Part shown: one piece after another, positions 16,641 to 25,471 of the stretch
Numbering within the stretch: the first letter of the stretch is position 1
Layout of the letters: the number at the start of each line of letters is the position of its first letter
Assembly: GCF_040564635.1 (NCBI RefSeq)
Contig: NZ_CP159837.1
Location: 2,607,001 to 2,671,000 of the forward strand
From: Planktothricoides raciborskii GIHE-MW2
GTDB taxonomy: Bacteria; Cyanobacteriota; Cyanobacteriia; Cyanobacteriales; Laspinemataceae
Direction of reading: 5' to 3'
Length of the DNA stretch: 64,000 bases
The notes under the pieces: model-generated
The model's input: only the letters and a program-made list of their open reading frames with translations
What the model was told of the DNA's origin: nothing
Database searches by the model: none
Translations under genes and position numbers: made by a program

Positions 16641-18323
16641 TCAACGCAACACTAAATGACCAAACAAACCACCCTCACCAGACCATTCTTTTTCCAGTAA
16701 GCGGACTTCCAACTCCAATAACCGCTGATAAGTTAAGGAATAACCCGTCACTGGATGTTTCCAACTTTCCTGCTTGCGACGTTCGTACAGTTCCACCAAC
16801 TTACGGCGCCCTGAGTCACTCAACCAAACTTGGCAACCGCGCACTTCAAAATCTGCCTGAATATCCCATTGACCCCGGTTCACCGAACCCAGCACCACTA
16901 AATCCACTAAGGGGATTCGGAAAATTTCCATCAAATCCAAAGCCAAGGGTGCTGCCTGAGAACGCGGTTGATGATAAAATCCCAACGCTGACTCTAACCC
17001 CACGGTTAAAATCGCACTCATCACATCTTTAAGCAGTAAGGCATAGCCAAAACTCAATAAACAGTTAAACCGATCTTTGGGAGGGCGACGGTTGCGTCCG
17101 GCAAAGTGCATCTCTGGGGGTACTTGGGCGGAAATCAAATTGGGCAGTGCGCCAAAATACAAGGCCGCCAAGTTTCCCTCTAACCCCAATAAGGAGGCCA
17201 AAGATTCTGCCCGAGGCACTTGTTTAAGGACTTTTTGCATCTGAGAAATTGCCTCAGTCAGATTTTCCGGTACGGGTTTGAGTCCCCGTTTGCCCCGCAT
17301 CAATAATTGGCGCTGTCCTTTACCCCGACAATTGACCAGTTTTTTAGCCAAATCTAAGCAAGTTTCTGAAGATGTGAGGGCGGCATATTGGCGGATGCGT
17401 CGTTGGACCGACCCCTGACGACTGTCAAAACTGCCCATATACCGACCGCCACCGGATATCCAATGAACTGTGATATCTTCTCCGGCACAAAAATGCAACG
17501 CTTGGGTGGAAATTTGGGAAAAACTATGGAGCACTACCTGAGATACTTGTTGCGCGGGAATTTTTTCTACCGGCTGACCTTGACGAGAAATTTTGATTTG
17601 TTCTCCAGTCCGTCCCACGGCGGTTCCCGGTTCCAGGATATGCAGCACTTGGCGGCGATCGTCTTCAGGGAATAAACGCACTGGTTCCCACTCTGGGTTA
17701 TGGGCTAGTCGCGCTTCTTCGGGCAAACAAACCGGCGCCAAAGAACAGCGAGTACAGAGGCGTTCGTTGCTGCACACGGGAGGACGCTGTGTGGACGATC
17801 GCAGCTTTTTGGCTTGTTGAATTGCGTCTTGGACTGCTGTTCGTCCCGCTTGATCCAGGGGGACACGAATCAGCACATTCTCCGCGTGGTATCGGATTCG
17901 CCCTTCTGACACGGCAATTCCCAGGGCAGACTCTAGCAAACAACAATAGGCCAAAATTTGCAGGCGATCGGACTCCCAAGCTTGGGGTTGTTTATTTTCA
18001 TCTCGCTGAGGGCGTCCTCGTTTATGTTCATAAGGAATAGTTTGACCGTCGCGAGTTCGCAAGGCATCCATTCGTCCGCGTAATCCTAATTCTTCACTTT
18101 CGAGAAATAAATCTTCCCATTCTTCTTCTTCTTCTTTTTCCAATTCCTCATGCAACCGACGACCGGCAAAAACTGCCGCATCTTGGGTATAGAGTTCTTC
18201 CACTTCTTCCAGATAAAAAAGACGCGGACAATAGGCCAAAGCGTGTAAAGCGGCAACCCGAATGGTGTGGGATTTGGTTAAATCAGATTGGCTTAATTCG
18301 AGATTATTAGGTAATTGCAACAT
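16641..18323 (-). CDS. cas4-cas1: Cas4-Cas1 fusion protein (CRISPR adaptation)
   Basis: 560 residues from ATG 18321-18323 (MLQLPNNLELSQSD); an upstream TTG reading to 18353 would run into a pseudo-repeat and is unlikely. The N-terminal about 220 residues form the Cas4 RecB-like nuclease: one Cys in YCPRLFYLE, the D...E-x-K core (GRMDALR, IPYEHKRG) and three Cys in CSNERLCTRCSLAPVC, the usual iron-sulfur ligands. The C-terminal about 340 residues form Cas1, with the metal-binding Glu in GLEGNLAALYF, His in GFYHQPRS and the acidic ALDLMEIFR. Cas4 trims and orients PAM-containing prespacers and Cas1 integrates them. Fusion of the two is typical of MYXAN and some other type I systems. A pseudo-repeat hairpin (18346-18381) lies 22 nt upstream. 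Confidence 0.95.
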   Translation of the reverse strand: MLQLPNNLELSQSDLTKSHTIRVAALHALAYCPRLFYLEEVEELYTQDAAVFAGRRLHEELEKEEEEEWEDLFLESEELGLRGRMDALRTRDGQTIPYEHKRGRPQRDENKQPQAWESDRLQILAYCCLLESALGIAVSEGRIRYHAENVLIRVPLDQAGRTAVQDAIQQAKKLRSSTQRPPVCSNERLCTRCSLAPVCLPEEARLAHNPEWEPVRLFPEDDRRQVLHILEPGTAVGRTGEQIKISRQGQPVEKIPAQQVSQVVLHSFSQISTQALHFCAGEDITVHWISGGGRYMGSFDSRQGSVQRRIRQYAALTSSETCLDLAKKLVNCRGKGQRQLLMRGKRGLKPVPENLTEAISQMQKVLKQVPRAESLASLLGLEGNLAALYFGALPNLISAQVPPEMHFAGRNRRPPKDRFNCLLSFGYALLLKDVMSAILTVGLESALGFYHQPRSQAAPLALDLMEIFRIPLVDLVVLGSVNRGQWDIQADFEVRGCQVWLSDSGRRKLVELYERRKQESWKHPVTGYSLTYQRLLELEVRLLEKEWSGEGGLFGHLVLR

Positions 18324-18345
18324 AAAGATACCGAATAGGTTAGAG

Positions 18346-18381
18346 GTTAACAACGCCTAACGGCATCAGCGGTAAATTCTA
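18346..18381 (-). promoter_or_regulatory. Solitary CRISPR pseudo-repeat in the cas4-cas1 leader
   Basis: 27 of 36 positions match the array repeat in the same orientation (core CAACGCCTAACGGCATCAG). On the minus strand the stem GATGCC/GGCGTT is fully kept and only the loop changes (GTTA instead of GTAA). It ends 22 nt before the likely cas4-cas1 start codon. No second repeat or spacer is adjacent. Likely a repeat-derived mRNA hairpin that Cas6 could bind; it may also be array debris. Confidence 0.8.
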
Positions 18382-18562
18382 GAGTTATTCAATGAGGAGA
18401 AACATGGTGCGTTACGGCGAAAAAGAAACCGGGTTTATATAACAATTTTGGTGGGATGACAGATATTTTCTAAAGAAACCCGGTTTCTGGCAGGCGATCG
18501 CTCAATATTTCTGGGGCAAACGCGCACCCTAATAAAAGATTAATTTAAGGTAAAACTTAAAT
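18382..18562. other. Short gap between cas5 and cas4-cas1 with dispersed repeats
   Basis: Contains ATGGTGCGTTACGGCG (around 18403, a half copy of the GGTGCGTTACGG family) and an AAGAAACCGGGTTT ... AAAGAAACCCGGTTTC inverted pair (around 18423-18488), the family that fills 25980-26510. No gene seen. Confidence 0.6.
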
Positions 18563-19198
18563 TTAATCAAAATCGATCGCTGTCCAAGCCATATCAGGGG
18601 GTTGGTAAATATTAGCCGGTTCTAAAATGTCATAGCGCCGCCAACGAGTTCCTTTTGAACCCACATGATCCACCCAATAAGGCAAAGTCAATAAACCATC
18701 TTCATTTTGCACTAACCAGCGCAAAGGTTCGGCAACTTCTCCTGACTTTACCGGAGTAATGGCATTGACTAAATCCCGGCTTTCTCCTAAACATAATCCC
18801 CCAAACCGATTCACCGTTGCGGGATTAATAAATGCTTGGTCTAAGCGGTTCGCTAAACTGGGTTTATTTGGCTCATTTCCCGTCGCCACCCACACCATAA
18901 ACCGAATATCTGTTAATAACTCTTGATAGTCGGGACGGGCGTTAGTCGGGTCATGGATATCCTGCTTTTTTACCCGGCGAAAAGTTCTAATTACTCTAGA
19001 GATTTGTGGTTCGGAAATGAGGGCGATCGCTAACTCACAACCACAATGTTGATAGCGGTCTATTTCTCCCACCATAGATAATAGCATTCCATACACCGTT
19101 GCTGGGGGTGGCACGGGATAAGTTTCCGCATATTCTCTCGCCCGTGACTGCCGAAAACAGGCGATCGGAACTTCAACTTTTAAAGTAATTGATTGCAT
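18563..19198 (-). CDS. cas5: CRISPR-associated protein Cas5 (DevS-like)
   Basis: 211 residues. The N-terminus ITLKVEVPIACFRQSRAREYAETYPVPPPATVYGML is the Cas5 RAMP signature: first beta strand, then the P-P-x-T-x-x-G-M-L stretch. A C-terminal Gly-containing stretch (RFGGLCLGESRDLVNAI) follows. Cas5 caps the 5' handle of the crRNA in the type I surveillance complex and contacts Cas8 and Cas7. The size and neighbours fit the DevS/Cmx5 group of MYXAN-type systems. It lies 133 bp downstream of cas7 and upstream of cas4-cas1 in the same operon. Confidence 0.9.
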   Translation of the reverse strand: MQSITLKVEVPIACFRQSRAREYAETYPVPPPATVYGMLLSMVGEIDRYQHCGCELAIALISEPQISRVIRTFRRVKKQDIHDPTNARPDYQELLTDIRFMVWVATGNEPNKPSLANRLDQAFINPATVNRFGGLCLGESRDLVNAITPVKSGEVAEPLRWLVQNEDGLLTLPYWVDHVGSKGTRWRRYDILEPANIYQPPDMAWTAIDFD

Positions 19199-19331
19199 AA
19201 CTTTTATTGTTGGTAAATTTTCTAATACAGCATTTTTCAGAACCTTTGCCCCTACAAGCCTGGATTTTAGGGGCTTTTGGCTTGGTAAAATTAATTAAGA
19301 AGTGGTGGGCAATGCCCACCCTACAGGAGAT

Positions 19332-20231
19332 TTATAACTGTAAATCTCTGGTAATTCTGGCTTGCAAATCAGTCACCGCTGCTTTCACCCCAGGAAATAA
19401 TTTAACCCCTAATTCATCTAACTTAGATCCGGTAGCAGTATGAGCGATCGCGCCCCCCACCCATAACTCTTTTGCCTCGATATCTCCTGCTTCAATGCGC
19501 CGCAATAAATCTGGGGCATAAATCGCCCCCTCATCATCTTCTTCAAAGCAATAAAGAAAACGCGGGGAAAAGTCATTTGTCCAACGCAACACAATACTAT
19601 CGGGAGAAAAATCATATAAAAATCGGGCATGATTTCCCCCCACTTCTCCAATAGAACTCAACCCATCTAAAGTCGGAATAATTCGCTCTTTAACTTTCAA
19701 TCGTTCCGGGGTCATAGCAAACCCATATTGATAGCGGGTGGCATGAACTTCTGTCCCATAAAGTGACGTTGACCCCTTCGCCCCACCCGTAGAATTAAAA
19801 GTAATATCTCCCGTATAAGGAATCATAGAAACAGCGCGAGTCACTTCCAAAACTCCTCGTTTTACGGTTGCGGTTCCTTTCGGGGGTTTTTTGCCTTTTT
19901 TTGGCGGATCCGATTCATCAACTTTTGCCCCTTCAGCCCGCATAAAGCCTAATACATCATCATCAATATAGAGTAACTCATCAAAATGATGACTTTGCCA
20001 ATCATAATCATTTTTCGCATCATGCCATTGCCGATTCACCTCAAAATCATATTCTGAATTTTGCCAAAAATATCGCAATGCCCAGCGAATTGCTTCTGCG
20101 GATACGGTGGTATGGACTTCTCCTTTCCACAGTAACTTTTGCAGAGTGGTAATATTGCCTTCATTCTCACCGCGATTGTTCGCTGCTGTACCATACACGG
20201 TCAAAATATTCCCAAACAAATGAAATGACAT
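19332..20231 (-). CDS. cas7: CRISPR-associated protein Cas7 (DevR-like backbone subunit)
   Basis: 299 residues from ATG 20229-20231 (MSFHLFGNILTVYGTAANNRGENEG), which has an AAAGGAAACGG ribosome site; a reading to 20261 is open but unsupported. N-terminal RAMP strand followed by the conserved NRGENEGN and LLWKGEVHTTVSAEAIRWALRY, the Cst2/DevR pattern. Cas7 polymerises along the crRNA spacer to form the backbone of the surveillance complex. A run of three 94-bp repeats separates it from cas8, so its translation or mRNA level may be set independently of cas8, as is common for this high-copy subunit. Confidence 0.92.
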   Translation of the reverse strand: MSFHLFGNILTVYGTAANNRGENEGNITTLQKLLWKGEVHTTVSAEAIRWALRYFWQNSEYDFEVNRQWHDAKNDYDWQSHHFDELLYIDDDVLGFMRAEGAKVDESDPPKKGKKPPKGTATVKRGVLEVTRAVSMIPYTGDITFNSTGGAKGSTSLYGTEVHATRYQYGFAMTPERLKVKERIIPTLDGLSSIGEVGGNHARFLYDFSPDSIVLRWTNDFSPRFLYCFEEDDEGAIYAPDLLRRIEAGDIEAKELWVGGAIAHTATGSKLDELGVKLFPGVKAAVTDLQARITRDLQL

Positions 20232-20383
20232 ATCCGTTTCCTTTTTTACAATGGTTAACAACTTGACCCTTGGTAGGGTGCGTTATGCGGCCAAAAATTT
20301 AAGCTTTTTTAGTTAATTGAATTTGCCGCCGTAACGCACCTTTATTTGATGAATTAAAGCCAATCAATGTTAATTGTTATGAG

Positions 20384-20640
20384 ATGGTGCGTTACGGCGG
20401 ATTCTGACATTTTTGGTGATTTTCACAGATTGTCGCCGCCTAACACACCCTACTAACGCCGCTTAATTAATTAGGACATGGTGCGTTACGGCGGATTCTG
20501 ACATTTTTGGTGATTTTCACAGATTGTCGCCGCCTAACACACCCTACCAAATCCTCTTAATTAATTAGGAGATGGTGCGTTACGGCGGATTCTGACATTT
20601 TTGGTGATTTTCACAGATTGTCGCCGCCTCACACACCCTA
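20384..20640. repeat. Three tandem 94-bp units with GGTGCGTTACGGCGG / CCGCCTAACACACC arms
   Basis: Unit starts at 20384, 20478 and 20572 (exact 94-bp period; the last unit is incomplete). Each unit contains arms GGTGCGTTACGGCGG and CCGCCTAACACACC around a 35-40 base loop, so each can fold as a long hairpin. Related single copies occur at 20271-20340, 36381-36410, 49038-49105, 49266-49330, 49360-49425, 54147-54222, 58136-58205 and 58327-58395. Here they sit within the cas operon, between cas8 and cas7. Confidence 0.9.
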
Positions 20641-20652
20641 CCTTAAATTAAT

Positions 20653-22233
20653 TTACAAATCTAAAATATCTGGCGGATCATATTCTGGGATATCTTCCTG
20701 ATTTTCATCGTTATCATTTTGCTGAAATATTTGCGGTCTCTTATAACTTGCTAATGCCAGCAAAGCCAAATCTCGAGTTTCCTTCCAATTAGCTTGTCCG
20801 GTCATCATGTCGATAAATTCATTCCAATGTTCTCGTAAAGTAGGAATGTTTCCTGCCCGTGCCCAAAATTTTACCATGAACTCTCGAAAACTTTCTGCAT
20901 TGCGACACCGAGTCAAACTGGTTCTAATTTTTACATTCTCTCGATTAATATTACTTTCGATTATTTTTTTTTCTTCAAGAGTCAGTTCATTATTTTTTTT
21001 ATCTTTGAACTTTCCTCTTGCTTTGCCATAAGTGAAATAAAGGCATTCGTGACAAGCTTGCACGAATAATCGTTTTGTTTCTGGTTTTAACTTTTGCACC
21101 ATTTTATATAGTCCCTCTCGTTCATAGGTTAATTTTTGGAATGACTCATTACTATTTACATAGTCGGATAAGCCTAAATACCAAGGCTGAGATTTTACCA
21201 AATTTTCGGTAATAATCTCTCTGGCAAAACTGCGAGCAATAAAACTGGTGTCATTTTTTCCCTTGACAATGCGATCGCGAAAATAACTCTGACAATCTTG
21301 ATAAACTTGGCAAATTTCGTCATCTGCTTTCACTAAATATAAATCAGTACGAGTTTTTTGCTGGGCAGACCAAGAAACCGTCCCTAATGTCACCACCTGA
21401 CAACTGGAAACCCCATAAGTTTCGGTAATATTTATCGTGGTTTCAGCGGTTAAAAACCTTAAACCCGCATCCCCCAATCCACAAGCATAAAAATCTTGAT
21501 ATCCTTGCAATCTTAACTTAGACTGTTGACGATATTTGGCATAGGTTTCTAAATCCCGAACTTCAGGAATTACCAAAGCATATTGGGCGCGTTTATCCCG
21601 TAATTGCGATCGCAGAATATAATAACAACAACCCACGCAAGCAAACAGCAAAACCAAAGCAAACTCTGGGGGTTCTTCAAAGCTAGTCTGCCCAGAAAAT
21701 GCCGTATGCCGTACCACCGCCCCAGGATTTAACCACCCTGGCACCTTTAGCGGTTCTTTTGATAAGTTTCCCTCTCGATCGCACAAATTTTTAGCAAATT
21801 CTTGATACACATAACCACTCAATGATTTATATTGTACCACCAGAGGGGGATGTTCTTCATCAAGTTGAAATGATTTTTGTTCATTGCCTAATTTTGTGTG
21901 AGTTTTATTGTGCTGTAAGAACGTGCCTAAAATTCCTTGGTGCAAAATCATCTGATTTTGAATATCCATTGTTTTGCTGTCCAAACCTCGCAGGCAAATC
22001 ACCCCATCTTTTAACTGAAATGACTCTTGCAATAACCAATTCATTACCTCTAAATCATTGCCGTTCCAAGATAAAATCACTCGACGGCGATCGCATTGCC
22101 AATCCAAGCCACCGGGACGATTTTCTACCTGAGTTTCTCTGCCCAATTGCCGTAAACTCATCCACAAACCCGCTAAACCTGCCCGGTGCAATAAAGTAAA
22201 ATTAGGATTGCCTAAATCTAATTCTATTTTCAT
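20653..22233 (-). CDS. cas8: CRISPR-associated large subunit Cas8 (Cas8a1/Csx13, MYXAN type)
   Basis: 526 residues. The start LDLGNPNFTLLHRAGLAGLWMSLRQL resembles the N-terminal region of the MYXAN-type Cas8a1/Csx13 (DevT) family; the rest has no simple motif. The identity rests on this start, the size and the position between cas3 and cas7. Cas8 recognises the PAM and recruits Cas3. The ATG overlaps the cas3 stop in an ATGA, so the two are translationally coupled. Whether the system is called I-A or I-B depends on the classification scheme; Dev-type is safer. The C-terminus is acidic (DNDENQEDIPEYDPPD). Confidence 0.85.
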   Translation of the reverse strand: MKIELDLGNPNFTLLHRAGLAGLWMSLRQLGRETQVENRPGGLDWQCDRRRVILSWNGNDLEVMNWLLQESFQLKDGVICLRGLDSKTMDIQNQMILHQGILGTFLQHNKTHTKLGNEQKSFQLDEEHPPLVVQYKSLSGYVYQEFAKNLCDREGNLSKEPLKVPGWLNPGAVVRHTAFSGQTSFEEPPEFALVLLFACVGCCYYILRSQLRDKRAQYALVIPEVRDLETYAKYRQQSKLRLQGYQDFYACGLGDAGLRFLTAETTINITETYGVSSCQVVTLGTVSWSAQQKTRTDLYLVKADDEICQVYQDCQSYFRDRIVKGKNDTSFIARSFAREIITENLVKSQPWYLGLSDYVNSNESFQKLTYEREGLYKMVQKLKPETKRLFVQACHECLYFTYGKARGKFKDKKNNELTLEEKKIIESNINRENVKIRTSLTRCRNAESFREFMVKFWARAGNIPTLREHWNEFIDMMTGQANWKETRDLALLALASYKRPQIFQQNDNDENQEDIPEYDPPDILDL

Positions 22234-24677
22234 GGTTCTTCTGCCCCCGTTGATTCACTGTAATTAATGACATCTTTTGGACAAACTGGATAAAATCCAA
22301 TTCGTCGCCAAGTTCTAAATTCGGACATAATTCGGATGGGAACTGACCAACGTTGTGCTTCTTTCATAAATGATTTATCCTTACGCTTATTTGCGGCATA
22401 TTTAATTTTGGCTATATCCTGTTCAAGTAATACGGTGATGGTATAACCAGCATCGCGCAAAAAATCTGAATGATTACACCAATGACCGTGTAACCATTTA
22501 GACTCTACGGGGGTTGGTTGGGTAGAGTCAAGGGTAGCAGCAACTTGGGCTAAATCAGCTTGAGAAATTGCTAAACCAGCCAAATTTTCCAGTAATTTTT
22601 TCCCTGTGGCAAGTTCTATTTTTTTATAAGGTTTTACATTTTCCCAATCATAAATAATGGCTGGGCAAATACCGCCGGACATTAGACGCACATTGTCAAT
22701 TTCATCAATGACAACATAGCGGTTGAGTCGTCCCAAGCGTTGAATTAAGGCAGCAGCAGGGGCGATCGCAGATATTAGTAAATCCGCACTTAAATCTAAA
22801 GACATCTCGCAAACTTGCGTGGTAATAGCCAAAACTGGAGAATCTCCTTTAAATGCCTCCACTACCTCTTTATGTCTTTCCAAACGCTCTTTATAGCGAT
22901 AGCGACTGTGATAAATCAGCGGTTGAATTGGCAAATTCGGCAAATGTTCAGTCAATTGTTTTTTTGCCTGACCATATAAATCAATACAACTTTGTACCGA
23001 GTTCGTCACCCAGAGAATTTTGGCTGCTTTTTGCGGGTTAGCCAAAGTTTCGATAACTCTTGGCCAAATTTGCGGCATTTCCTGAATTTTCTGGAGTTGA
23101 TACCGAGGAATCGTTTCTAAATTTTGCGGTCCCTCGATGATTTGGATTTCCTCCTGTAATTCATCCATAACTTGCTGAATAGCCGCTAATTGCCCCTCGG
23201 TAAAACTGGCACTCATTAATAAAATTGGTGCGCCGGTAAATGTCTGCAAAAATCGCAGCAATGCCCCAAATAGGCGATCGTCATAAGCGTGAACCTCATC
23301 AAACACAAAAGCTGATTGACAAATTGCTGGCCAAGAATACAAAGGTTTGCGGTTATTTTGAATTAGCCCCAATACAGAATCAACGGTACAAACGATTAAC
23401 TTGGCTTCCCATGCAGCGAATGCTGCCAGCCGAGAATTAATTCCCTCGGCATCATGTTCATTTGGTTCGTTCTCAGACTCGCGAGAAAATAATATTTCTT
23501 CTAAATCAATTTCTGCACGAGAATGCATTAACTGGGCTTCGATTTCCGTTTCAGCGGCATAATCTAAATAACCCTGAGATGCGGTGCCCGTGGTGGGATA
23601 GCCAAAAAATAATTTTCGCCCTATTGCCCATTTTTTACCCCAAGCATAAGCCGCCACAGTTTTACCCGTTCCACAGCCAGCTTTGACTAAAGTTACGCGG
23701 TTTTTGGTTGTGGCAATTTGTTGTTGAAAAGGACGCAGCATTTGTCCTTTTAGCCGTTGTTCTAATAACTGAGAAATCTCTGTTTCGGATAATACTAAGT
23801 CTAAAACTTGTGCGATCCAGTCTTTAATCTCATATCCCTTGGCAGGTAATGCAGAACCGGCTAAGTCAGCCGCCATCACCGTGGCTTTTACTGCGGCAAT
23901 AAATTTTTGTCTTTGCCAGTCTTTTTGCTCTTTTATAGATTCTTCAATATCAATAAATTCTCGCTTAAGTCTGGTTAGTTGTTCCTGAATTTGAGATTTT
24001 GTCCAAGTTTCCTCTGGCAATTTTGGTAACTCAGCAGGCAACCCTAACTGTTTACCCATTTTTAAAATAGTGCTAAAATCAGAATGGTGAGTATAAATTT
24101 CTAATTTTTCTCCTGTTCCCGGAATCAGTTCGGTAATACAGCCGTTTGGTTGCTTATATTTATTCAGACCAATTTTTAAATGATGTCCCATTGCTGCCCA
24201 AACCGCTGCAATTAAATCCGTATTGGGCGCTTTTTCTAACCATTGTCTAATGCTGGGAACGCCAAGGGCTAAAATTCCACTAATAATTTCATGGCGAATC
24301 ATTTGGCGATCGATATGTTCTTTACTTGATTTCTCTATTTTCTTTCTATATTGACGATTTTTTTCATCCAGTAATTTCGGATCGAGAGATTTCAAATAAA
24401 CCATTTCCTGAAAATGTTGATTGGCTTTGCCCCAGTCATGGAGATAAGCCCCCAACCGGACTGTATTGTGAAAATACTCTCGGTCTATTTCTGGTAAACC
24501 TAATTGATTCAGGATGGTTGCGCCTAACTTTTCTAATAACACATCAGCGGAATTCATCACCGCTTGAATATGTCCGGTATAAGTGGCGGCGCCTTTAGCC
24601 ATTGGATGTAAATCTTCCTCTTTTTTTGATAGAGGCAGAGATTTTGCTAATAGTCTTTTAAATTCTTTAGATTTCAT
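22230..24677 (-). CDS. cas3: CRISPR-associated helicase-nuclease Cas3 (HD domain N-terminal)
   Basis: 815 residues from ATG 24675-24677 (MKSKEFKRLLAKSLPLSKKEED); the open frame to 24740 only adds codons from a palindromic repeat. The HD nuclease domain has GHIQAVM, GAYLHDWGKANQHF (HD pair) and MGHHLK. The superfamily 2 helicase has the P-loop KAGCGTGKT, FDEVHAYDD (DEVH box), SASFTEG and a C-terminal QRLGRLNRY (motif VI). Cas3 is recruited by target-bound Cascade and degrades the DNA. All catalytic motifs are intact, so interference is expected to work. It is second in the operon after cas6 and overlaps cas8 by 4 bases. Confidence 0.95.
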   Translation of the reverse strand: MKSKEFKRLLAKSLPLSKKEEDLHPMAKGAATYTGHIQAVMNSADVLLEKLGATILNQLGLPEIDREYFHNTVRLGAYLHDWGKANQHFQEMVYLKSLDPKLLDEKNRQYRKKIEKSSKEHIDRQMIRHEIISGILALGVPSIRQWLEKAPNTDLIAAVWAAMGHHLKIGLNKYKQPNGCITELIPGTGEKLEIYTHHSDFSTILKMGKQLGLPAELPKLPEETWTKSQIQEQLTRLKREFIDIEESIKEQKDWQRQKFIAAVKATVMAADLAGSALPAKGYEIKDWIAQVLDLVLSETEISQLLEQRLKGQMLRPFQQQIATTKNRVTLVKAGCGTGKTVAAYAWGKKWAIGRKLFFGYPTTGTASQGYLDYAAETEIEAQLMHSRAEIDLEEILFSRESENEPNEHDAEGINSRLAAFAAWEAKLIVCTVDSVLGLIQNNRKPLYSWPAICQSAFVFDEVHAYDDRLFGALLRFLQTFTGAPILLMSASFTEGQLAAIQQVMDELQEEIQIIEGPQNLETIPRYQLQKIQEMPQIWPRVIETLANPQKAAKILWVTNSVQSCIDLYGQAKKQLTEHLPNLPIQPLIYHSRYRYKERLERHKEVVEAFKGDSPVLAITTQVCEMSLDLSADLLISAIAPAAALIQRLGRLNRYVVIDEIDNVRLMSGGICPAIIYDWENVKPYKKIELATGKKLLENLAGLAISQADLAQVAATLDSTQPTPVESKWLHGHWCNHSDFLRDAGYTITVLLEQDIAKIKYAANKRKDKSFMKEAQRWSVPIRIMSEFRTWRRIGFYPVCPKDVINYSESTGAEEP

Positions 24678-24718
24678 TAGAGAATAGGGAACGGGGAACT
24701 GGGAACTGGGAAGAGGAT

Positions 24719-24738
24719 GCATCCTATGCATAGGATGC
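24719..24738. promoter_or_regulatory. Perfect 20-bp palindrome GCATCCTATGCATAGGATGC
   Basis: A perfect dyad between cas6 and cas3, followed by one more half unit (ATAGGATGC to 24747). It is long enough for a dimeric regulator; it could also be an isolated palindromic repeat. It also makes up the extended N-terminus of the longer cas3 reading frame, which argues against that longer start. Confidence 0.7.
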
Positions 24739-24771
24739 ATAGGATGCTAATGAAAGAGGGAATATTTCCCA

Positions 24772-24801
24772 TGTAGGGGTCAAAGGCTGTTGACCCCTAC
24801 A
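24772..24801. terminator. Hairpin TGTAGGGGTCA / TGACCCCTACA over the cas6 stop codon
   Basis: An 11-bp perfect stem with an 8-nt loop; the cas6 stop codon (24797-24799) lies in one arm. No T-run follows, so it is more likely an mRNA stability or processing hairpin between cas6 and cas3 than a true terminator. Confidence 0.6.
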
Positions 24802-25450
24802 TATCAGAAGGGACAAAAATTCCTGCACCCATTTTTCGGCGACCCCCTAAACCGAATTGTTGCAATTTTAAAGAGTCTTCATTGCTTAAATTACTGATTT
24901 TGGTGGTAAAACCCACTATCTGATGCCGTTTAATTTTTATGGTTTTTCGACTAAATTTGCCGTCACGTTGTAAAGGGATAGAAACTTGACCGCTAATTTC
25001 CAAAGCATCAAGCTGACGTTGTGCAGCGGCTAAAAAAACATCGGGTTCACTATATCCTTTGAGCACCACAATTCGCGCTTTCAGGGTGGAGACGGGTCGC
25101 AAGAGGGAAACTGCCGGAATGCCAATGTCTACGGGATGAATGCCAATCCGAATTTTTTTACCTGCGATCGCATATACGAGGGGAATTTGACTCAGGGGGA
25201 CTCGAATCCGCAAATGAGATTGCTGGGTCAGCAAAATCTTGCCTGCGCGATCGGGAATTCCTGGAATAGTCAGAATTTGAAGCTGTTCTTGTTCGTGAAA
25301 AGCCTCGCATTGGTGAACCAAGGCAGCATAGAGTCCATATCCGTGATCCGCAGGAAGCGATCGCCCTCTCACCGGGAAACTCAGTTCCACGAAAGGCTCA
25401 ATTTCGCCTATTGCACTATAAAACATCGTATTTTTTGAAAAAAATGCCAT
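24797..25450 (-). CDS. cas6: CRISPR repeat endoribonuclease Cas6 (Cmx6-like)
   Basis: 217 residues from ATG 25448-25450 (MAFFSKNTMFYSAIGEIEPFVE), preceded by AGGAG. An upstream ATG at 25495 would add 15 residues encoded by a pseudo-repeat (MMPSGAEMNIRRHID), so I reject it. Two RAMP-like halves; a glycine-rich loop near the C-terminus (FGLGGRRKMGAGIF) is the Cas6 signature. His36 in PADHGYGLY is a candidate catalytic residue (inference). It fits the Cmx6 family of MYXAN systems by start, size and operon. It cuts at the repeat hairpin to make crRNAs. As first gene of the operon, its leader contains a two-pseudo-repeat mini-array. Confidence 0.9.
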   Translation of the reverse strand: MAFFSKNTMFYSAIGEIEPFVELSFPVRGRSLPADHGYGLYAALVHQCEAFHEQEQLQILTIPGIPDRAGKILLTQQSHLRIRVPLSQIPLVYAIAGKKIRIGIHPVDIGIPAVSLLRPVSTLKARIVVLKGYSEPDVFLAAAQRQLDALEISGQVSIPLQRDGKFSRKTIKIKRHQIVGFTTKISNLSNEDSLKLQQFGLGGRRKMGAGIFVPSDM

Positions 25451-25471
25451 ATCTATATGTCTCCTAATGTT

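Noticed and set aside
18324-18353. TTG start for Cas4-Cas1 at 18353
   Set aside because: It starts inside the pseudo-repeat; the ATG at 18323 leads directly into conserved Cas4 sequence.
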